Below are positions 1 to 8,995 of a stretch of 64,000 nt of DNA, piece by piece (position 1 is the first letter of the stretch; every line of letters starts with the position of its first letter). Position numbers and translations under genes: made by a program. The stretch covers positions 3,125,501 to 3,189,500 of the forward strand of contig NZ_CP072865.1 in the NCBI RefSeq assembly GCF_017948245.1. The letters are read 5' to 3'. Under the pieces are notes generated by a model that was given only the letters and a program-made list of their open reading frames with translations, was not told the origin of the DNA and searched no databases. The stretch is from Rhizobium sp. NLR16a. Its GTDB lineage: Bacteria; Pseudomonadota; Alphaproteobacteria; Rhizobiales; Rhizobiaceae.

Positions 1-840
1 AAAGCGGCGAACCGGCTTCTTCGCCCAGGAGCTGGTGATCAGGTAATAGCCTTGAGTCTCTGCCGTCGAAATGTCCGAGAGCACAACGAGGTCGCCGCGA
101 TCGATCTCTCGCCGGAACACTTCGACAGGGCATAGTGCGACGCCATGCCCAGCGATTACCGCCGTGGCAAGAATGTTGAAGTCCTGGAATATCGGCCCGC
201 GAAGCGGGTCGGGCGCCGTTATATCAGCCTTTCGGAACCATTCTTTCCAGCCGTCCATGGATTCATCGTGCAGCAGCTCGGCTGCCGCAAAGGGAACGCC
301 GTCGGCCGTCCAGTTTCGCTTTGCCAGATAATGAATGCTGGCCACCGGCTGGTTGCGCCTGGAGAAAAGCAGGCGGCTCTCCCGTCCCCCTGACACGTCT
401 TCTCCCATGGTAATGAGAACATCCAGGCTTTCGTCATCGAAGCGCTCTTCCGCTTTTGCATAGACGATCCTGACATCAAGATCAGGATCGCTCTCCCGGA
501 AAGATGGAAGTGCCGGAACCAGCCAGCGCGACGCGATCGAAGGAATGCATCCCACGGTTATCGAACGCCTATTGTGGTCTCTGCGCATGTTGCCGGTGGC
601 GTGGGCGATGGCGGCCAGCGAGCCCGAGACGGCCAGATAATATTCGGCGCCCGCCGGCGTCAGTGCAACGCCGCGTCCGGATTTTTGCAGCAGCTTGCGT
701 CCCATCCATGTCTCCAGATGTTTGACCTGGTGACTGATCGCGGCATGGGTCACGTGCAGTTCGTCTCCGGCCTTTGAAAGACTCATGAGCCGGGCGGTTG
801 CTTCGAAGGCTCTCAATGCGTTCAGCGGCGGCAATTGCAT
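1..840 (-). CDS. LysR-family transcriptional regulator (GcvA-like), C-terminus beyond window
   Basis: The reading frame is open from ATG at 840 to the left edge without a stop, giving about 280 codons, so only the last 20 or so residues of a usual LysR protein are missing. The N-terminus carries a winged helix-turn-helix around residues 8-65 ([14 protein letters not shown], then [18 protein letters not shown]), followed by a substrate-binding fold with [17 protein letters not shown] near residue 95. The conserved ending [10 protein letters not shown] is seen close to the edge. A GAGGA box lies about 9 bases before the start. It is divergent from the ectC-like gene with 232 bases between, which is the usual arrangement for a LysR protein and its target. 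The ligand cannot be told from sequence. Confidence 0.9.
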   Translation of the reverse strand, partial: MQLPPLNALRAFEATARLMSLSKAGDELHVTHAAISHQVKHLETWMGRKLLQKSGRGVALTPAGAEYYLAVSGSLAAIAHATGNMRRDHNRRSITVGCIPSIASRWLVPALPSFRESDPDLDVRIVYAKAEERFDDESLDVLITMGEDVSGGRESRLLFSRRNQPVASIHYLAKRNWTADGVPFAAAELLHDESMDGWKEWFRKADITAPDPLRGPIFQDFNILATAVIAGHGVALCPVEVFRREIDRGDLVVLSDISTAETQGYYLITSSWAKKPVRRF

Positions 841-962
841 CTGTTCGAATTCCTCACATAAGCAGCAGGATCCATTGGCCGCCCGATATGTCAAATCTTT
901 TAGTATCACTTCGAACGTGCCGGAGAATATCCGATCGCCCTCGGCCCGCGCCAGATTATGTG

Positions 963-1004
963 TAGAATATTCTAACAAGTCTCTCAAATTAGATCATTTG
1001 AAAG
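963..1004. promoter_or_regulatory. Two palindromes between the LysR gene and ectC
   Basis: TAGAATATTCTA at 963-974 is a perfect 12-base palindrome. TCAAAT (984-989) and ATTTGA (996-1001) form an inverted repeat with a six-base spacer, and the pairing continues with CT/AG at 981-982 and 1003-1004. Both lie in the divergent intergenic region. I infer one or both are binding sites for the LysR protein; nothing in the sequence proves it. Confidence 0.45.
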
Positions 1005-1072
1005 AGTCGCGGGTGCAGTGCCTAATGGATCACGGAGATCAACACATCTCAGCCATTCGCGAGGAGACGAAC

Positions 1073-1459
1073 ATGTTTGTGAGAAGCCTGAGAGAAGTCG
1101 AGCAGACCGAGCGTTTCGTCGATTGGGGCAATGGCACAAGCCATCGTCTGCTGACCAGGGATGACGGGATGGGGTTTACCGTCTGCCACACCGTTGTTCG
1201 CGCCAACACCGAAGCCCTGCTGCAGTACCGCAACCATCTGGAGGCCTGCTACTGCATCCAGGGAGCAGGCGAGGTCGAGGATATGGACGGCAATGTCTTC
1301 CCCATCCGCGCCGGCGATATCTACGTTCTCGACAAACACGATCGGCACTATTTGCGGGGTGGCAAGGATGAGGATCTCATCCTCGTCAGCGTCTTCAATC
1401 CACCATTGAATGGCACGGAACGTCACGATCTAAGCAATAGAAGCGGTTCGGAATACTGA
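1073..1459 (+). CDS. ectC: Orphan L-ectoine synthase (EctC) family protein
   Basis: The 128-residue cupin protein has the normal length of EctC, which closes N-gamma-acetyl-diaminobutyrate to ectoine. The family signatures [40 protein letters not shown] and FNPPLNG are all present. The iron-binding triad described for EctC appears at Glu57, Tyr84 and His92. The start at ATG 1073 is set by GAGGAG at 1061-1066; the frame stays open upstream to 785 but crosses the palindromic intergenic region. No ectA or ectB lies beside it. Solitary ectC-like genes are known in organisms that do not make ectoine, so the in vivo substrate is uncertain. Family assignment is secure, the role is not. Confidence 0.85.
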   Translation: MFVRSLREVEQTERFVDWGNGTSHRLLTRDDGMGFTVCHTVVRANTEALLQYRNHLEACYCIQGAGEVEDMDGNVFPIRAGDIYVLDKHDRHYLRGGKDEDLILVSVFNPPLNGTERHDLSNRSGSEY

Positions 1460-1566
1460 GCCGGCCGCCCCGCCCCGCGACCAATACCGCACACCACGCC
1501 GTTCAGGTTTTTTCGCCGCCGCGGGCGATGGGCCGGGGCGGAAAGCGATGGGTTCGGCGGTGGCCG

Positions 1567-2916
1567 TCAAACCAGCCCCGGCACGACGAACACCAACCAG
1601 GCGACGATCGGGCCGATAATGGCAATCAGCGCGCTATAGATCAGCAACTGCTTGAGGACCTGCTCTCGCCTGTCATCCGGCGCATTGGCGACCACAAGAG
1701 CGCCATTGGTGGAAAAGGGGCTGGTATCGACGATCGTCGTCGAAATCGCGATGGCCGCGACCACGCCTATGGCGCTGACATGTCCCTGCATGAGGAACGG
1801 AACCGCAAGCGGGATGATGGCGCCGAGCAGCGCGGTCGAGGATGCAAAGGCCGAGACGATGGCGCCGGTAAAGCAAAGCAGGAGCGCCACCAGCAGCGGC
1901 ATGCCGAGACTGGATATGCCGTTCGCGACATAGTCGACCGTACCGGCCTTCTCCATGACGCCGACATAGGTGATGATGCCGGCAATCAAAAGCACGGTCG
2001 ACCAGCTGACCTTGTCGATGGCCGCCTTCTGGGTCTTCGGGGACAGCAGCGCCAGCGCAACGGCGACGGTCATGGCGACCAGACCGACATTGAACTTGAA
2101 AACCAGGGCGCCGATGCCGAGCGCCGTCAGGCCGATCAGGGTGGTGATTCTCTCATTGTTCAGACGCAGCGTCGCCGCCGTATCGGCCGCAGTGCCGTAG
2201 GCATGGTCCCGGATCGGCTTTGCCGGCGTGCCGCCGTGGCCCCTGATCGAGGCCGACACGCCCTCGGGATGCAGTTCGGGCAAGGGGCCAGGTGATGTTG
2301 CCGGCGCGTGCCTCATGACCTTTGCGCCGCCGAAGGCGAAGAACACCAGCACTGATATCGCCAGGTTGAAGAAAAAGCTCGAGAGAAACAACGACGTCGG
2401 AGCGAAAGGCAGGCCGGCCTTCGCGACGATCTGGTTGGTGATGCCGCCATAGATGCTGATCGGCGAAAAGCCGCCTGCCTGGGCGCCGTGGATCACCATG
2501 AGACCCATCATCACCGGGTGAATGCGGTACTGAATGGCAAAGCTCAGGGCCACAGGGGCGAGAATGGCCACTGCGGCCGGCCCAAGCGCGCCGAAACCGG
2601 TGATGACGGCGGCGACGAGGAACATAACCCAGGGGATCAGACCGATGCGTCCACGCACCAGGCGCACGGCGCATTCGACCAGCCAGTCGATGGTGCCGTT
2701 GATCTGCGCGATGGCGAAGAGGTAGGTGACGGCGACGAGCGTCAGGAACAGATCGCTCGGGAAGCCGGCAAAAATATCGCCGGTCTTCATGCCGATTGTC
2801 ATGGAGCCGAGGACGAAGGCGCCGGCAAAAGCGAGCGCGCCCATGTTGATCGGCTGGATCGTCGCAATGATGAACATCGCGACCAGCAGGCCTATGGCCA
2901 GTATTTCAATACCCAT
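1567..2916 (-). CDS. matC: Malonate/dicarboxylate carrier MatC
   Basis: This is a 449-residue, very hydrophobic protein with about 11-12 predicted membrane spans, of the MatC/DctM-like carrier type. A motif near the middle of the first half (ITGFGALGPAAVAIL) and its counterpart in the C-terminal half (TGAIVSAFASSTALLGAIIP) are the paired loops expected in this fold. It is the distal gene of the matA-matB-matC operon, 92 bases after matB, with GGAGGGAGGGG before the ATG. Known MatC imports malonate across the inner membrane for MatB. The sequence between residues 195 and 250 is a hydrophilic loop between the two halves. Confidence 0.9.
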   Translation of the reverse strand: MGIEILAIGLLVAMFIIATIQPINMGALAFAGAFVLGSMTIGMKTGDIFAGFPSDLFLTLVAVTYLFAIAQINGTIDWLVECAVRLVRGRIGLIPWVMFLVAAVITGFGALGPAAVAILAPVALSFAIQYRIHPVMMGLMVIHGAQAGGFSPISIYGGITNQIVAKAGLPFAPTSLFLSSFFFNLAISVLVFFAFGGAKVMRHAPATSPGPLPELHPEGVSASIRGHGGTPAKPIRDHAYGTAADTAATLRLNNERITTLIGLTALGIGALVFKFNVGLVAMTVAVALALLSPKTQKAAIDKVSWSTVLLIAGIITYVGVMEKAGTVDYVANGISSLGMPLLVALLLCFTGAIVSAFASSTALLGAIIPLAVPFLMQGHVSAIGVVAAIAISTTIVDTSPFSTNGALVVANAPDDRREQVLKQLLIYSALIAIIGPIVAWLVFVVPGLV

Positions 2917-3008
2917 GATTCCCCTCCCTCCGGCGCCTCCAGCGCCGTAGCTGTTGCGTTCAAGTTTGATGCGGATGCCGACACGCCTCCTCCCAAAGGG
3001 CGGTCGCC

Positions 3009-4523
3009 TTACGTCCTGGTGTAAAGATCGGCGTATTGCTGCCGCAGGATGTTCTTCTGAACCTTGCCCATCGTGTTGCGCGGCAGGTCGTCGGCGAAGA
3101 TGATGCGTTTGGGTTGCTTGTAGCGCGCGAGGCGGTCGTGGAGGGCGCTGACAATGCTCTTTTCATCCAGGACGGCGCCAGGCTTGCACACGACGACGGC
3201 GGTGACGCCTTCGCCGAAATCGGGATGCGGCACGCCGATCACAGCGCTTTCGACCACACCGTCGATCTGGTCGATCTCGCTCTCGACCTCTTTCGGATAG
3301 ATGTTGTAGCCGCCCGAAATCACCAGATCCTTGCCGCGGCCGACGATGTGGACATAGCCGTCCCGATCAATCTTGCCGAGATCGCCGCTGATGAAGAAGC
3401 CGTCGGCGGTGAATTCGGCCGCGGTTTTCTCCGGCATGCGCCAATAGCCCTTGAAGACGTTCGGCCCCTTGATTTCGATCATGCCGGTTTCTTCAGGCGG
3501 CAGCACCTGTCCGGTGGCGGGATCGGTCACCCGCACCGTCACGTCAGGCAGCGGCAAGCCCACCGTCCCGGCAATCCTCTTTCCGTCATAGGGGTTCGAC
3601 GTGTTCATATTGGTTTCGGTCATGCCGTAGCGCTCGAGAATCGCGTGGCCTGTCCGCGCCTGGAACGCGGTATGCGTCTCTGCCAGCAGCGGCGCCGAGC
3701 CTGAGATGAACAGGCGAATGTTGGCCGCCGCCTGTTTGTCGAAGCGCGGGCTTTGCAGGAGACGCACGTAGAAGGTCGGCACGCCCATCAGCATCGTTGC
3801 CTGCGGCATCAGCGAAACGACCTCATCGGCGTCGAACTTCGGCAGCAGGAACATCGAGGCGCCGGCGAGCAGCGTGACGTTGGTGGCGACGAAGAGCCCG
3901 TGCGTGTGGAAGATCGGCAGGGCATGAATCAGCCGGTCATCTGATGTGACGCGCCAGTAGTCCCGCAGGGTCAGGGCGTTGGAGAGCAGATTTCCATGGG
4001 TGAGCATCGCTCCCTTCGAACGGCCCGTTGTTCCCGAGGTGTAGAGGATCGCGGCCAGATCATCGGCGGCGCGCGAGGCATCGACAAAGTCGGCCGGCTC
4101 GTCGCGCGCAAGATCGAGCAAAGAGCCGCTACCGTCGGAGTCGAGGGTTTCGACGATCGCGCCGTGGCGTTTGGCGATGGTCTCCACGCCTTCCCGTGCG
4201 GCCGGGGCGACGACCACCAGACGCGGCTCCGCATCACCGATGAAATAGTCGAGCTCGGCCAGCGTATAGGCGGTGTTGAGCGGCAGGTAGACGGCACCGC
4301 TGCGAAGACAGGCGAGATAGAGGATGAGCGCCTCGACGCTTTTTTCGACCTGCACCGCAACCCGGTCGCCGGGGCGGATGCCGAGCGTGTCCATCGCGCC
4401 GGCGATGCGGCCGGAAAGAGCGAAGGCGTCGTCATAGGTCCATAGGCGGGTGCTATCGATCCGGATGAACGCTGCGTCGCCGGGCGCGGCGGCCCGCATG
4501 GCGTCGAAAAGATGGTTGCTCAC
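3009..4523 (-). CDS. matB: Malonyl-CoA synthetase MatB
   Basis: The enzyme belongs to the acyl-adenylate-forming superfamily and joins malonate to CoA using ATP. The P-loop YTSGTTGRSKGA sits at residues 161-172; the hinge region GDLGKIDRDGYVHIVGRGKD and the catalytic lysine in MGKVQK (about Lys487) are present. At 504 residues it matches characterised MatB. Translation starts at GTG 4523 behind GGAGGAGGG, and the GTGA overlaps the stop of matA, which implies translational coupling. With MatC supplying malonate and MatA decarboxylating malonyl-CoA, the operon turns malonate into acetyl-CoA. Confidence 0.95.
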   Translation of the reverse strand: MSNHLFDAMRAAAPGDAAFIRIDSTRLWTYDDAFALSGRIAGAMDTLGIRPGDRVAVQVEKSVEALILYLACLRSGAVYLPLNTAYTLAELDYFIGDAEPRLVVVAPAAREGVETIAKRHGAIVETLDSDGSGSLLDLARDEPADFVDASRAADDLAAILYTSGTTGRSKGAMLTHGNLLSNALTLRDYWRVTSDDRLIHALPIFHTHGLFVATNVTLLAGASMFLLPKFDADEVVSLMPQATMLMGVPTFYVRLLQSPRFDKQAAANIRLFISGSAPLLAETHTAFQARTGHAILERYGMTETNMNTSNPYDGKRIAGTVGLPLPDVTVRVTDPATGQVLPPEETGMIEIKGPNVFKGYWRMPEKTAAEFTADGFFISGDLGKIDRDGYVHIVGRGKDLVISGGYNIYPKEVESEIDQIDGVVESAVIGVPHPDFGEGVTAVVVCKPGAVLDEKSIVSALHDRLARYKQPKRIIFADDLPRNTMGKVQKNILRQQYADLYTRT

Positions 4524-5944
4524 TTTCGCCCTCCTCCAAGCGTGGAATTCATCAGTTGTACGAATGCTCGAGAGCCCTGCTGGCCATGGCCGCCGCGGCG
4601 GCCGTCATCGCTCTGGCTGAGCAGGTTTTTGACGGCGGGCGAGGCGATCACTTCGCCGCGCTGCGCCAGCGCCTCGTGGTTGGCGACGATGTCGTCGAGC
4701 TTGTAGAGGTAATTGACCATCAGACCGTGCGCCTGCTGGATAGCCTTGGGCGAGCGGTCGCCGAGGAAATTCAATCGTTCAAGCCGCGCGCCATTGCCGA
4801 GATGGAAGCGGGCAACGGGATCGACGGGACGGCCCTCCGGCGTCCGCTCGGTCAGGAAGTAGCGCGCCGCAAGCGGCAGCAATATGCGCTCCACTTCGGC
4901 CGCGCCGTTCTCCTTGCCGGGCCAGTTCGGATCGTCGAGCAAGGCCAGCATTTTCAGGGCCGCTTCGGATAGAACCAAGCCGTCTGCCGCGGCGCGCACC
5001 TTGGCAAGCCAACGGGCAAAGCCCGGGACCGGCGAGAGTGTGACGAAATTCTTCAGGCCGGGCAGGTCCCGGCGCAGGTCTTCCACCACCTGCTTGATCA
5101 GGAAATTGCCGAAGGAGATCCCGCGCAAGCCATCCTGGCAGTTGGAGATCGAATAGAAGACGGCCGTCGTCGCCTCGTCGGCATTGATCTGCTCCCTGCC
5201 CTCATCGAGCACATCGGCGATCGCCTTCGGCACGGATCGGGTAAGCGCCACCTCAACGAAGACGAGCGGCTCGTCGGCCAGTCGCGGATGGAAAAAGGCA
5301 AAGCATCGACGGTCGGCCGGCGCCAAGCGACGGCGCAACTCCTCCCAGCTGGCGATCTCATGCACGGCCTCGTATTTGATGATCTTCTCCAGGATGTTTG
5401 CCGGCGTCGACCAGTCGATGGGTCGCAGCGTCAGGAAGCCGCGATTGAACCAGGAGCCGAACAGATGCGTGAAGTCGGCATCAAGCGCGTCATAGGCTTC
5501 TGATCGGTCTTTGGAAGCAAGCAGCTGCTGACGCATGCGAACGAGCGTGGCGGTGCCGTTCGGCGCGTGATTCAACCGGCGCAGAAGCTCCTGCCGCCGC
5601 GGCTCGGCTGCCTGGTGGAGCGCAATAACGGCGGCCGAACTCTTGTCGTTGCGGTAGCGTTCAATCGCCTGGTCGAGCTTGCTCGCATCAGGTCCGAATT
5701 TTTCGTGAAGCATCTGGAGGAATGTCTGCGCGCCCTCGCTGTCGAGGGCCTCCCAGCGATCGAGTATCTCGGCCGCAAGGGCCATGCCGGATGCTTCGCC
5801 CCGGCTCGACAGCAGCATTTCACAGAGGGTCTGAAGATCGGCTTTGGCGGCGGCCTGTGTGTTGCGCGAGCCGGAAAACAAAAGCTGGCGACCGTGATCC
5901 GTGATGCTTTGCAGCATGTCGGTGAAGAAAGACGCCTCGGGCAT
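4520..5944 (-). CDS. matA: Malonyl-CoA decarboxylase MatA
   Basis: A 474-residue malonyl-CoA decarboxylase (MCD family) that converts malonyl-CoA to acetyl-CoA and carbon dioxide. The N-terminal helical part runs to about residue 170. The C-terminal GNAT-like catalytic part includes CFAFFHPRLADEPLVFVEVA, FYSISNCQDGLRGISFGNFL and FVTLSPVPGFARWL, all typical of the family. I place the start at ATG 5944 because AGAGGAGAA lies just upstream. The same frame is open to 6109, but that extension would be translated through the MatR operator and into matR. First gene of the mat operon; its stop overlaps the matB start. Confidence 0.93.
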   Translation of the reverse strand: MPEASFFTDMLQSITDHGRQLLFSGSRNTQAAAKADLQTLCEMLLSSRGEASGMALAAEILDRWEALDSEGAQTFLQMLHEKFGPDASKLDQAIERYRNDKSSAAVIALHQAAEPRRQELLRRLNHAPNGTATLVRMRQQLLASKDRSEAYDALDADFTHLFGSWFNRGFLTLRPIDWSTPANILEKIIKYEAVHEIASWEELRRRLAPADRRCFAFFHPRLADEPLVFVEVALTRSVPKAIADVLDEGREQINADEATTAVFYSISNCQDGLRGISFGNFLIKQVVEDLRRDLPGLKNFVTLSPVPGFARWLAKVRAAADGLVLSEAALKMLALLDDPNWPGKENGAAEVERILLPLAARYFLTERTPEGRPVDPVARFHLGNGARLERLNFLGDRSPKAIQQAHGLMVNYLYKLDDIVANHEALAQRGEVIASPAVKNLLSQSDDGRRGGHGQQGSRAFVQLMNSTLGGGRK

Positions 5945-6064
5945 GCCATTCTCCTCTCTTCCGAAGACCAGCCGTATTGTGCGGCCATTCAGACGATCTG
6001 CTTCCCATCGTCGGGCTTCATCGGTAGTATGTAGAGTGTCATCTTTCGTACACGGCGTCAACAT

Positions 6065-6078
6065 TCGTGTATACAAGA
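6065..6078. promoter_or_regulatory. MatR operator
   Basis: On the minus strand this reads TCTTGTATACACGA. This is identical to the operator I recall for MatR of R. leguminosarum bv. trifolii (TCTTGTA/TACACGA). It lies between the divergent matA and matR genes, 120 bases before the matA start and 13 before the matR ATG, so it can control both. Confidence 0.85.
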
Positions 6079-6091
6079 ATGGCGCTTGCGT

Positions 6092-6760
6092 ATGAAGGAT
6101 GCGAGACAAATGTCAGAGAATGCCGGTCGGTGGCTTCGGGATGAGATTGAAAACGCGATACTTTCCTACGAGTTCGCCCCCGGTGAACGGCTTGATGAAA
6201 CGGTGCTTGCCAATCGGTTCGGCGTATCGCGAACGCCGGTGCGCGAGGCGTTGATGCAGCTTGACGCCATCGGGCTGATCGAAATCCGCCCGCGCCGCGG
6301 TGCGATCGTGATAGATCCCGGGCCGCACCGGATCTATGAGATGTTCGAGGTGATGGCGGAACTCGAAGGCCTGGCGGGATCGCTCGCCGCACGCCGGCTG
6401 GACAAGGCCTCCCGTGAAGCGATCACCGCCACCCACAGCCGCTGCGAACAATCGGCCGGCGCCGGCGATAGCGATGCCTATTATTACGACAATGAGGAAT
6501 TCCATAAGGCGATCTACGCGGCAAGCCGCAGCGATTTCCTTGAGGAGCAATGCCAGCAATTGCATCGACGCCTGCGGCCGTACCGCCGCCTCCAGCTGCG
6601 CGTGCGCAATCGCCTGTCGACCTCCTTCTCGGAACATTGCGCCATCGTCGACGCGATCTTTGCCGGAGATGGAGATGCCGCCCGCCGCCTGCTGCGGAAG
6701 CATGTCGGCATTCAGGGCGAGAGGTTCAGCGATCTGGTGGCCAGCATGGCGTCGAGATGA
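6092..6760 (+). CDS. matR: GntR/FCD-family malonate regulator MatR
   Basis: Residues 1-75 form a GntR winged helix (GERLDETVLANRFGVSRTPVREAL, read in two parts) and residues 85-215 an FCD ligand-binding domain with metal-binding histidines (EEFHKAIYAAS, FSEHCAIVDAI, LLRKHV). It is divergent from matABC with the operator in between, so it is the pathway regulator responding to malonate. The start at ATG 6092 gives 222 residues and keeps the gene downstream of the operator; a TTG at 6086 and an ATG at 6110 are alternatives. No strong ribosome-binding site separates them. Confidence 0.92.
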   Translation: MKDARQMSENAGRWLRDEIENAILSYEFAPGERLDETVLANRFGVSRTPVREALMQLDAIGLIEIRPRRGAIVIDPGPHRIYEMFEVMAELEGLAGSLAARRLDKASREAITATHSRCEQSAGAGDSDAYYYDNEEFHKAIYAASRSDFLEEQCQQLHRRLRPYRRLQLRVRNRLSTSFSEHCAIVDAIFAGDGDAARRLLRKHVGIQGERFSDLVASMASR

Positions 6761-6850
6761 CGAGAGGCCCAAATTTCAGCCGGCGGAAAGCCGAGGCGCA
6801 TCGCGGAGATCAAGGAAACCATCTGCGTAAAAACCGCAAGCACCGGGCTC

Positions 6851-7033
6851 TTACTCTTGAGGTTCATCTCCACGATGCGGGGAAACGAAAATGTTTTTCT
6901 TATTGGGCCAGGCCGAGAGAAGTGCTTTCCAGAAATCCCGCAGCGCCAGAAGCTGCGCGGCTCTCTGTGTTCCATACATGAACGTCACGACGTCGTCGGC
7001 GTCCCACCGACCGGTCTCTCGCTCGTCCTTCAT
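6851..7033 (-). CDS. Small hypothetical protein
   Basis: A 60-codon frame starting MKDERETGRW follows the thioesterase gene on the same strand after 20 bases. The product looks protein-like (an alternating hydrophobic stretch FMYGTQRAAQLLALRDFWKA and a basic, polar tail) rather than the arginine/proline-rich text of most shadow frames here. I do not recognise a family and there is no strong ribosome-binding site. It may be co-transcribed with the upstream thioesterase gene, or be chance. Confidence 0.35.
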   Translation of the reverse strand: MKDERETGRWDADDVVTFMYGTQRAAQLLALRDFWKALLSAWPNKKNIFVSPHRGDEPQE

Positions 7034-7053
7034 CGCTACCCGCCGCAACGCCC

Positions 7054-7455
7054 CTAATCCAAAAACCCATACAGCCAGTCGCGCGTTTCCTCCGGCAGGG
7101 AGGCCGGCTGCTCGTCCTCTCTGTTGCGGGCCTGCCAGATGATCTCGACTTCGGCGGCGCGCTCCTCGCCGGTGTCGATCGAAACGAGGAAGCCGATGGA
7201 ACGCACGCCGATCTTGTCGATGGCGGCGGTGAAGATTGCCGGCTCGTCATGGTGCAGCGGGCGGTGAAGCATGCAGGAGATCTTGCTGGCGCTATAGAGC
7301 GGTTCGTCGTCTACATCGGGCCGTGCCGACCAGAAGCTCGCAATAACGGATTCAGCGTAAGAAATATAGGAGGCCAGGAACATCTTGCCGTTCATATCGA
7401 CATCGCGAAACGGCACGCGTATTTCCGTCACCCCAGGACGCTTTGACTCACTCAT
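7054..7455 (-). CDS. Acyl-CoA thioesterase of the 4HBT hot-dog family
   Basis: A 133-residue single hot-dog-fold protein. The early motif VPFRDVDMNGKMFLASYISYAE corresponds to the family's acidic active-site helix start, and the central strand pattern ending SIGFLVSIDTGEERAAEVEI completes the fold. Such enzymes hydrolyse acyl-CoA thioesters; the substrate cannot be told. The start at ATG 7455 (MSESKRPGV) has AAGGCAG upstream; ten extra in-frame codons exist before it. It is divergent from the deacetylase gene with 263 bases between in which I see no gene. Confidence 0.75.
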   Translation of the reverse strand: MSESKRPGVTEIRVPFRDVDMNGKMFLASYISYAESVIASFWSARPDVDDEPLYSASKISCMLHRPLHHDEPAIFTAAIDKIGVRSIGFLVSIDTGEERAAEVEIIWQARNREDEQPASLPEETRDWLYGFLD

Positions 7456-7718
7456 CAACAATACTGCCTTACAACATTCCCCCAAACCGACATTACTGCA
7501 TAATTGATTGGATCGAAACAGATTTGATTCAAAGCGTTAGAGCCTGGCTTGCAGGTTGTTGAAGGCGCGCCGGTGCGACGATGCGACCGGTGCAAACAAT
7601 GGGCTGAACGGTTCGCGTCCGATAGCGTGCGAAACCGCCGCGGGAGCACTTGTTGAAATCGGCGGGCAATGCCCCATCTGCTGTGGATCATGACAGAAGC
7701 GGCCGATAGAGTGTCTCC

Positions 7719-8654
7719 ATGAGCACCCGTCTTTATGAACACCCGATCTTCCTCGAACATGTGACGCCCGCCGGCCATCCGGAGCGATCGGACCGGATCC
7801 GCGCCATCAATGTCGCGCTGGAACATCCGAATTTCGAACGGCTGGAGCGCCGGCAGGCGCCTGAGGCGAGCGAGGATGCGGTGCTGCTGGCGCATCCGGA
7901 GGAGCATCTTGCCGCCGTGATGCGGGAAATCCCCGAGGAAGAGGATCGGATCAACCAGCTCGAAGCCGATACTTATGCCAGCGTCAAGAGCCTGCAGGCG
8001 GCGCTGACCGGGATCGGCGGGGCGATGGCGGCGGTGGACGATGTCTTTTCCGGCCAGGCCGACAATGTCTTCGTCGCCGCGCGTCCGCCCGGCCATCACG
8101 CCGAGAAGATGACGGCGATGGGCTTCTGCTTCTTCAACAATGCGGCGATCGCCGCCCGTCATGCGCAGAAGAGGCATGGCGCCGAGCGCGTCGCCATCGT
8201 CGATTGGGACGTGCACCACGGCAACGGCACGCAGGACATCTTCTGGGACGATCCCTCGGTGCTGTTCTGTTCGACGCATCAGATGCCGCTCTATCCCGGC
8301 ACCGGCGCCAAGGAGGAAAAGGGCAAGCACAATACCATCGTCAATGCGCCGCTTTCGCCGAATGTCGGCAGCGACCATTTCCGCGAGGCGTTCAAATCGC
8401 GCGTGCTGCCGGCGCTCGACGATTTTCGGCCGGATCTGATCATCATCTCCGCCGGCTTCGACGCGCATCACCGCGACCCGCTGGCGCAGATCAATCTGAC
8501 GGGCGAGGATTTCGACTGGGCGACCGGCAGAGTGCTGGAACTGGCCGACCGGCACGCGAAGAACCGGGTCGTCAGCCTGCTCGAAGGCGGCTATGATCTC
8601 GAGGGGCTGGCCGAATCGGCGGGCATGCATATTCTGAGAATGATGAAGGGTTGA
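7719..8654 (+). CDS. Histone-deacetylase-family amidohydrolase
   Basis: A 311-residue class II HDAC-like zinc hydrolase (AcuC / acetylpolyamine amidohydrolase group). The charge-relay histidines are in RPPGHHAEK (His126, His127). The zinc ligands are Asp164 and His166 in [10 protein letters not shown] and Asp248 in [11 protein letters not shown]. The catalytic tyrosine region [10 protein letters not shown] is intact, so the enzyme should be active on an acetylated amine or lysine. Its 3' end overlaps the ribosome-binding site of xseB by a few bases, and the two genes are probably one transcript. The physiological substrate is unknown. Confidence 0.88.
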   Translation: MSTRLYEHPIFLEHVTPAGHPERSDRIRAINVALEHPNFERLERRQAPEASEDAVLLAHPEEHLAAVMREIPEEEDRINQLEADTYASVKSLQAALTGIGGAMAAVDDVFSGQADNVFVAARPPGHHAEKMTAMGFCFFNNAAIAARHAQKRHGAERVAIVDWDVHHGNGTQDIFWDDPSVLFCSTHQMPLYPGTGAKEEKGKHNTIVNAPLSPNVGSDHFREAFKSRVLPALDDFRPDLIIISAGFDAHHRDPLAQINLTGEDFDWATGRVLELADRHAKNRVVSLLEGGYDLEGLAESAGMHILRMMKG

Positions 8655-8656
8655 GA

Positions 8657-8908
8657 ATGACTGACAGCGCAAAGCCGGAAGTGTCCGGCCTTTCCTTCGA
8701 GAAGGCGGTCGCAGAACTCGAAAGCATCGTCGCCCGGCTGGAACGCGGCGACGTGGCGCTGGATGAATCGATCGAGATCTATGAGCGCGGCGAAGCGCTG
8801 AAGAAACATTGCGAGACGCTGCTTTCGGCGGCCGAAAACCGCATCGAGAAGATCAGGCTCGACCGCGCCGGTAGGCCACAGGGTGTCGAGCCGCTCGACG
8901 GGGCCTGA
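8657..8908 (+). CDS. xseB: Exodeoxyribonuclease VII small subunit
   Basis: An 83-residue protein of normal XseB length with the family core [18 protein letters not shown] and [19 protein letters not shown], predicted as two long helices. With XseA it forms a nuclease that degrades single-stranded DNA to oligonucleotides; XseA is not in this window. The ATG at 8657 lies three bases after the deacetylase stop, with GAAGGG inside the end of that gene serving as ribosome-binding site. In related genomes xseB is often near dxs; here three other genes lie between. Confidence 0.93.
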   Translation: MTDSAKPEVSGLSFEKAVAELESIVARLERGDVALDESIEIYERGEALKKHCETLLSAAENRIEKIRLDRAGRPQGVEPLDGA

Positions 8909-8995
8909 AGCGCCGCAGCGCCCTGATGAAGGCGCTTGGCGATCGGCTTGCGGCCGATCTATGATCCCCTTCCAGAATCTCGAGGGGACGGAACA

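Noticed and set aside
5945..6109. N-terminal extension of matA to 6109
   Set aside because: It would be translated through the MatR operator and overlap matR; a proper ribosome-binding site lies before 5944.
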